A program made the translations under genes and the position numbers. Below the pieces are notes generated by a model. The model searched no databases. It saw only the letters and a list, made by a program, of their open reading frames with translations, and was not told the origin of the DNA. A DNA stretch of 64,000 bases, taken from positions 62,001 to 126,000 of the forward strand of contig NZ_WYDS01000001.1 in assembly GCF_009914765.1 (NCBI RefSeq). The letters are read 5' to 3'. Positions within the stretch are counted from its first letter, which is position 1, and every line of letters starts with the position of its first letter. Shown in pieces: positions 62,248 to 64,000 of this stretch. This stretch comes from Halodesulfovibrio sp. MK-HDV (GTDB taxonomy: Bacteria; Desulfobacterota; Desulfovibrionia; Desulfovibrionales; Desulfovibrionaceae).

Positions 62248-62604
62248 CTATTTGATGATGCTTTTTTTGCTTTCAAGATCTGATTTCGCGGATTCTAGAG
62301 CGCTTGAAACATCATCAACTGCACGTTGTGCCCCTTTTTGCACAGCGTTGGCTAGATCTTGAGCGTCAGAGTTAGCTTCGCGATTTACGCAATTGATATA
62401 GCTCTCTATTTCCGAAACGTAGGCGTTAAAATCCTTAACAGCAGAGTTATACGAGTCAACATCTGAAACAGTAAAAGAAGGTTTTTGGGGTTTTGAACAC
62501 TTATGTTTCCAGTCGACAGATGAGTCTACATCTTGAGTTCCAAATGTGCCTGCATAGGTAGGCACAGCATAACTAAGTAAGAAAATAAGTAATAAATATC
62601 TCAT
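62248..62604 (-). CDS. Small secreted cargo protein inside the late region
   Basis: A 118-residue protein with a clear signal peptide (RYLLLIFLLSYAVPTYA, cleaved before Gly19), two cysteines (KHKCSKP and YINCVNRE) and a helical coiled-coil tail (AVDDVSSALESAKSDLESKK). It is on the minus strand between two plus-strand late genes, so it must have its own promoter: a moron-like layout. AAGGAGTACCGC precedes the ATG. Not recognised. Confidence 0.75.
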   Translation of the reverse strand: MRYLLLIFLLSYAVPTYAGTFGTQDVDSSVDWKHKCSKPQKPSFTVSDVDSYNSAVKDFNAYVSEIESYINCVNREANSDAQDLANAVQKGAQRAVDDVSSALESAKSDLESKKSIIK

Positions 62605-62670
62605 GCGGTACTCCTTAAAAAAATATTTTAAAATTTTATCACAAACTACGGAAAGGACAAGGTGGATATC

Positions 62671-64000
62671 ATGTTAGAGAACAACAAAAACGCTGTGACG
62701 GTTATCTACTCCGGCGGTGATATTCAGGTTCCGTTTCTTTTTTACGATCAAGATGATCTTGTGGTTTTGTATGAGATCACGCCGAAAACGTTAGGAACGG
62801 ACTACACTGTTACCGGGGCCGGTAACGAGGCAGGGGGCAAAGTTGCGCTCGTCACCCAGCCTGCTAGTGGGACTCGGGTAACTGTGATCCGCAAGGTGGA
62901 TTTTACCCAGCTGCTCCAGATTCCTGCAAACGGGATTATTCCTGAAGGTGCATTGAACCGTGCGCTTGATCGTATCGTGATGATGATTCAGCAACTGGAA
63001 GAACGGGCGAATCGTTCCGTTACGTACCCAGAAGGGACTGAAAAAACTAAAGTGGCAAACGCCGGTGAGATGCTGGACGCTATAGAACAAGCGCAGCTTG
63101 ACATTAATAATGCTGTCAATGTTGCTACAGCAACACTTGAATCTTCAAATACTGCTCTTGTCGCATCGAATAAGGCTCTTGATGATGCAGAAGCAAAGCG
63201 AGTGCAGGTTAATAACGACGGCGATGCGCAAGTTGAGCGAATTCTTGCAGAAGGGAATAAGCAAGACAGTCGTGTTGAAACGGAAGGTGATAAGCAACAT
63301 AGCCGTGTTGAAACAGAAGGTAACGAGCAAGCTTCGCGTATAACAACAGAAGGGAATAGCCAGTACAACCGTGTAGTGAGTCTTCGTGATTCTGCGGTTG
63401 CTCTTGTGGATACGCATAAGGTCGAGGGTGTATCTTCCGTTGACGCGGCAAAGCAACAAGCGTTGGATACTATTAGAGCTATGCCTGAGTATTTGCCGAA
63501 TCATGAAGCGATACTACAAGCCCAAATTGAAAATATTTTTGGCGGTAAGGTTGTAGGCAAAAGCGGAAAGTGGAAATTTGTATCGTCAGATACGATTACC
63601 GCCACTGGTGTTGGTTACGTGCAAGGGTGGACAGTAGGGGCATTGACAGGGATTTCTTTTGCAGAAGGGGAGACACCTAACTGGAATGATTGTGTAAAAG
63701 AAACAATAAACGGATGGCGTAAGGTAGCGATAACATTTGGGGACTCTGGTGAACCATACGTAGTTAATCACATTTGGCGACAGCTTAGACTTCATCCCAC
63801 GTATGGAGATGTGTGTTGGGACTTTACGACAGGCAAGGGTTATAAGGTTCTTGTTTGTTTAGAATCTATAGACCCTGCTGATCAGCAAGTAGGGACGCGT
63901 GATGTGACAGAGTATTTGCTTGGAGGTTGTTCTGCGGTTTACCCTAAATATGCAGGTAAAAAGGTAATAGAATTTAGCGCAGGGAAAATTTTTCTTAAAG
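62671..64000 (+). CDS. Tail fibre/tailspike protein, N-terminal part (truncated by window edge)
   Basis: The frame is open from ATG 62671 to the end of the window (443 residues so far). The first 120 residues resemble the T7 tail-fibre N-terminal attachment domain (VTVIYSGGDIQVPFLFYDQD, DYTVTGAGNEAGGKVAL, IPEGALNRALDRIVMMIQQL). A coiled-coil stretch with four 11-residue repeats follows at residues 194-237, then a beta-rich region begins. AAGGTGG at 62659-62665 supports the start; an in-frame GTG at 62662 is possible. It should form the receptor-binding fibre. Confidence 0.82.
   Translation, partial: MLENNKNAVTVIYSGGDIQVPFLFYDQDDLVVLYEITPKTLGTDYTVTGAGNEAGGKVALVTQPASGTRVTVIRKVDFTQLLQIPANGIIPEGALNRALDRIVMMIQQLEERANRSVTYPEGTEKTKVANAGEMLDAIEQAQLDINNAVNVATATLESSNTALVASNKALDDAEAKRVQVNNDGDAQVERILAEGNKQDSRVETEGDKQHSRVETEGNEQASRITTEGNSQYNRVVSLRDSAVALVDTHKVEGVSSVDAAKQQALDTIRAMPEYLPNHEAILQAQIENIFGGKVVGKSGKWKFVSSDTITATGVGYVQGWTVGALTGISFAEGETPNWNDCVKETINGWRKVAITFGDSGEPYVVNHIWRQLRLHPTYGDVCWDFTTGKGYKVLVCLESIDPADQQVGTRDVTEYLLGGCSAVYPKYAGKKVIEFSAGKIFLK
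63250..63381 (+). repeat. Four 33-base tandem repeats in the tail-fibre gene
   Basis: Units at 63250, 63283, 63316 and 63349 encode EGNKQDSRVET, EGDKQHSRVET, EGNEQASRITT and EGNSQYNRVVS. The consensus EG(N/D)xQxxR(V/I)xT has an 11-residue period, consistent with a right-handed coiled-coil stalk. Confidence 0.85.

Larger units (their letters stand above)
25034..64000. mobile_element. Prophage with T7/BPP-1-like podovirus late module (right end outside window)
   Basis: Bounded on the left by the split tRNA-Met and a tyrosine integrase. It contains a leftward early operon, repressor/Cro switch, replication initiator with iterons, endolysin, cargo genes and a complete head and internal-virion module before the window ends inside a tail-fibre gene. 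Late genes are GC-richer than the cargo block at 36.4-43.4 kb. At least 39 kb is present. Genes for capsid, terminase and portal are intact, but the replication initiator and several cargo genes carry homopolymer frameshifts. Confidence 0.95.

Noticed and set aside
63250-63381. CRISPR or variable-repeat cassette in the fibre gene
   Set aside because: The repeats are in frame, encode an 11-residue coiled-coil period and have no spacers.
1-64000. Insertion sequences or transposases
   Set aside because: No DDE or HUH transposase and no terminal inverted repeat pair was recognised in either the chromosome or the prophage part.

Overview
The window is a bacterial chromosome segment (about 1-25,030) joined to a large tailed-phage prophage that starts at a split tRNA gene (about 25,034) and runs past the right edge. 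The chromosomal gene set is recO-glyQ-glyS-rpsT, trkA-trkH, adk with a short Cys/His-containing lid, hemA next to a ccsA-type gene and a siroheme gene, a fused ispDF, Nif3-CdsZ-rnpB, and a sulfide:quinone oxidoreductase-like flavoprotein beside Rrf2 regulators. With moderate GC this suggests a sulfate-reducing deltaproteobacterium of the Desulfovibrio/Halodesulfovibrio type. That is an inference from gene content, not from a marker gene.

Chromosome layout: the 3' end of recO, then glycyl-tRNA synthetase (glyQ, glyS) and rpsT (1-3,763). The potassium uptake pair trkA-trkH follows (4,248-7,139). A minus-strand run then carries a mechanosensitive channel, adk, tilS, a short unknown gene, hemA, a ccsA-like gene broken by two frameshifts, and a siroheme synthase domain protein (7,216-14,330). 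Two sugar transferases follow on plus (14,521-16,759). The next minus-strand block holds ispDF, RNase P RNA, a zinc-ribbon coiled-coil protein, a Nif3 protein, a small unknown gene, DUF1641 plus the SQR-like flavoprotein, and two Rrf2 regulators (16,853-24,606).

Prophage layout: attachment site in tRNA-Met, then a tyrosine integrase (25,221). A leftward early operon of small DNA-binding, zinc-ribbon and membrane proteins runs from about 28,240 to 26,374. A gene lies behind the repressor in the position of lambda rexAB (28,312), followed by the repressor and a divergent Cro-like gene sharing an operator (29,505-30,376). Early right genes follow, including a replication initiator with an iteron cluster inside it (32,013-32,988), then an M15 endolysin, a second small tyrosine recombinase and HTH proteins. 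An AT-rich cargo block comes next (36,365-43,340): a lipoprotein with its own promoter and terminator, a RloC/PrrC-like AAA ATPase, a membrane protein, a phospholipase-D-fold protein and a very acidic small protein. From 43,641 the late module resembles T7/BPP-1-type podoviruses: holin, terminase, portal, scaffold, capsid, tail tube/nozzle proteins, internal virion proteins including one of 1,976 residues, a secreted cargo protein on the opposite strand, and the start of a tail fibre.

The most unusual pattern cuts across both parts. Five genes are broken at nine A/T homopolymer tracts, and every one is repaired by removing exactly one base from the tract. After correction each gene has a length divisible by three and reads as one plausible protein. 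This may be a homopolymer over-call in the assembly, but it also affects a phage replication initiator and a defence-like ATPase, so recoding by transcript slippage deserves a check.
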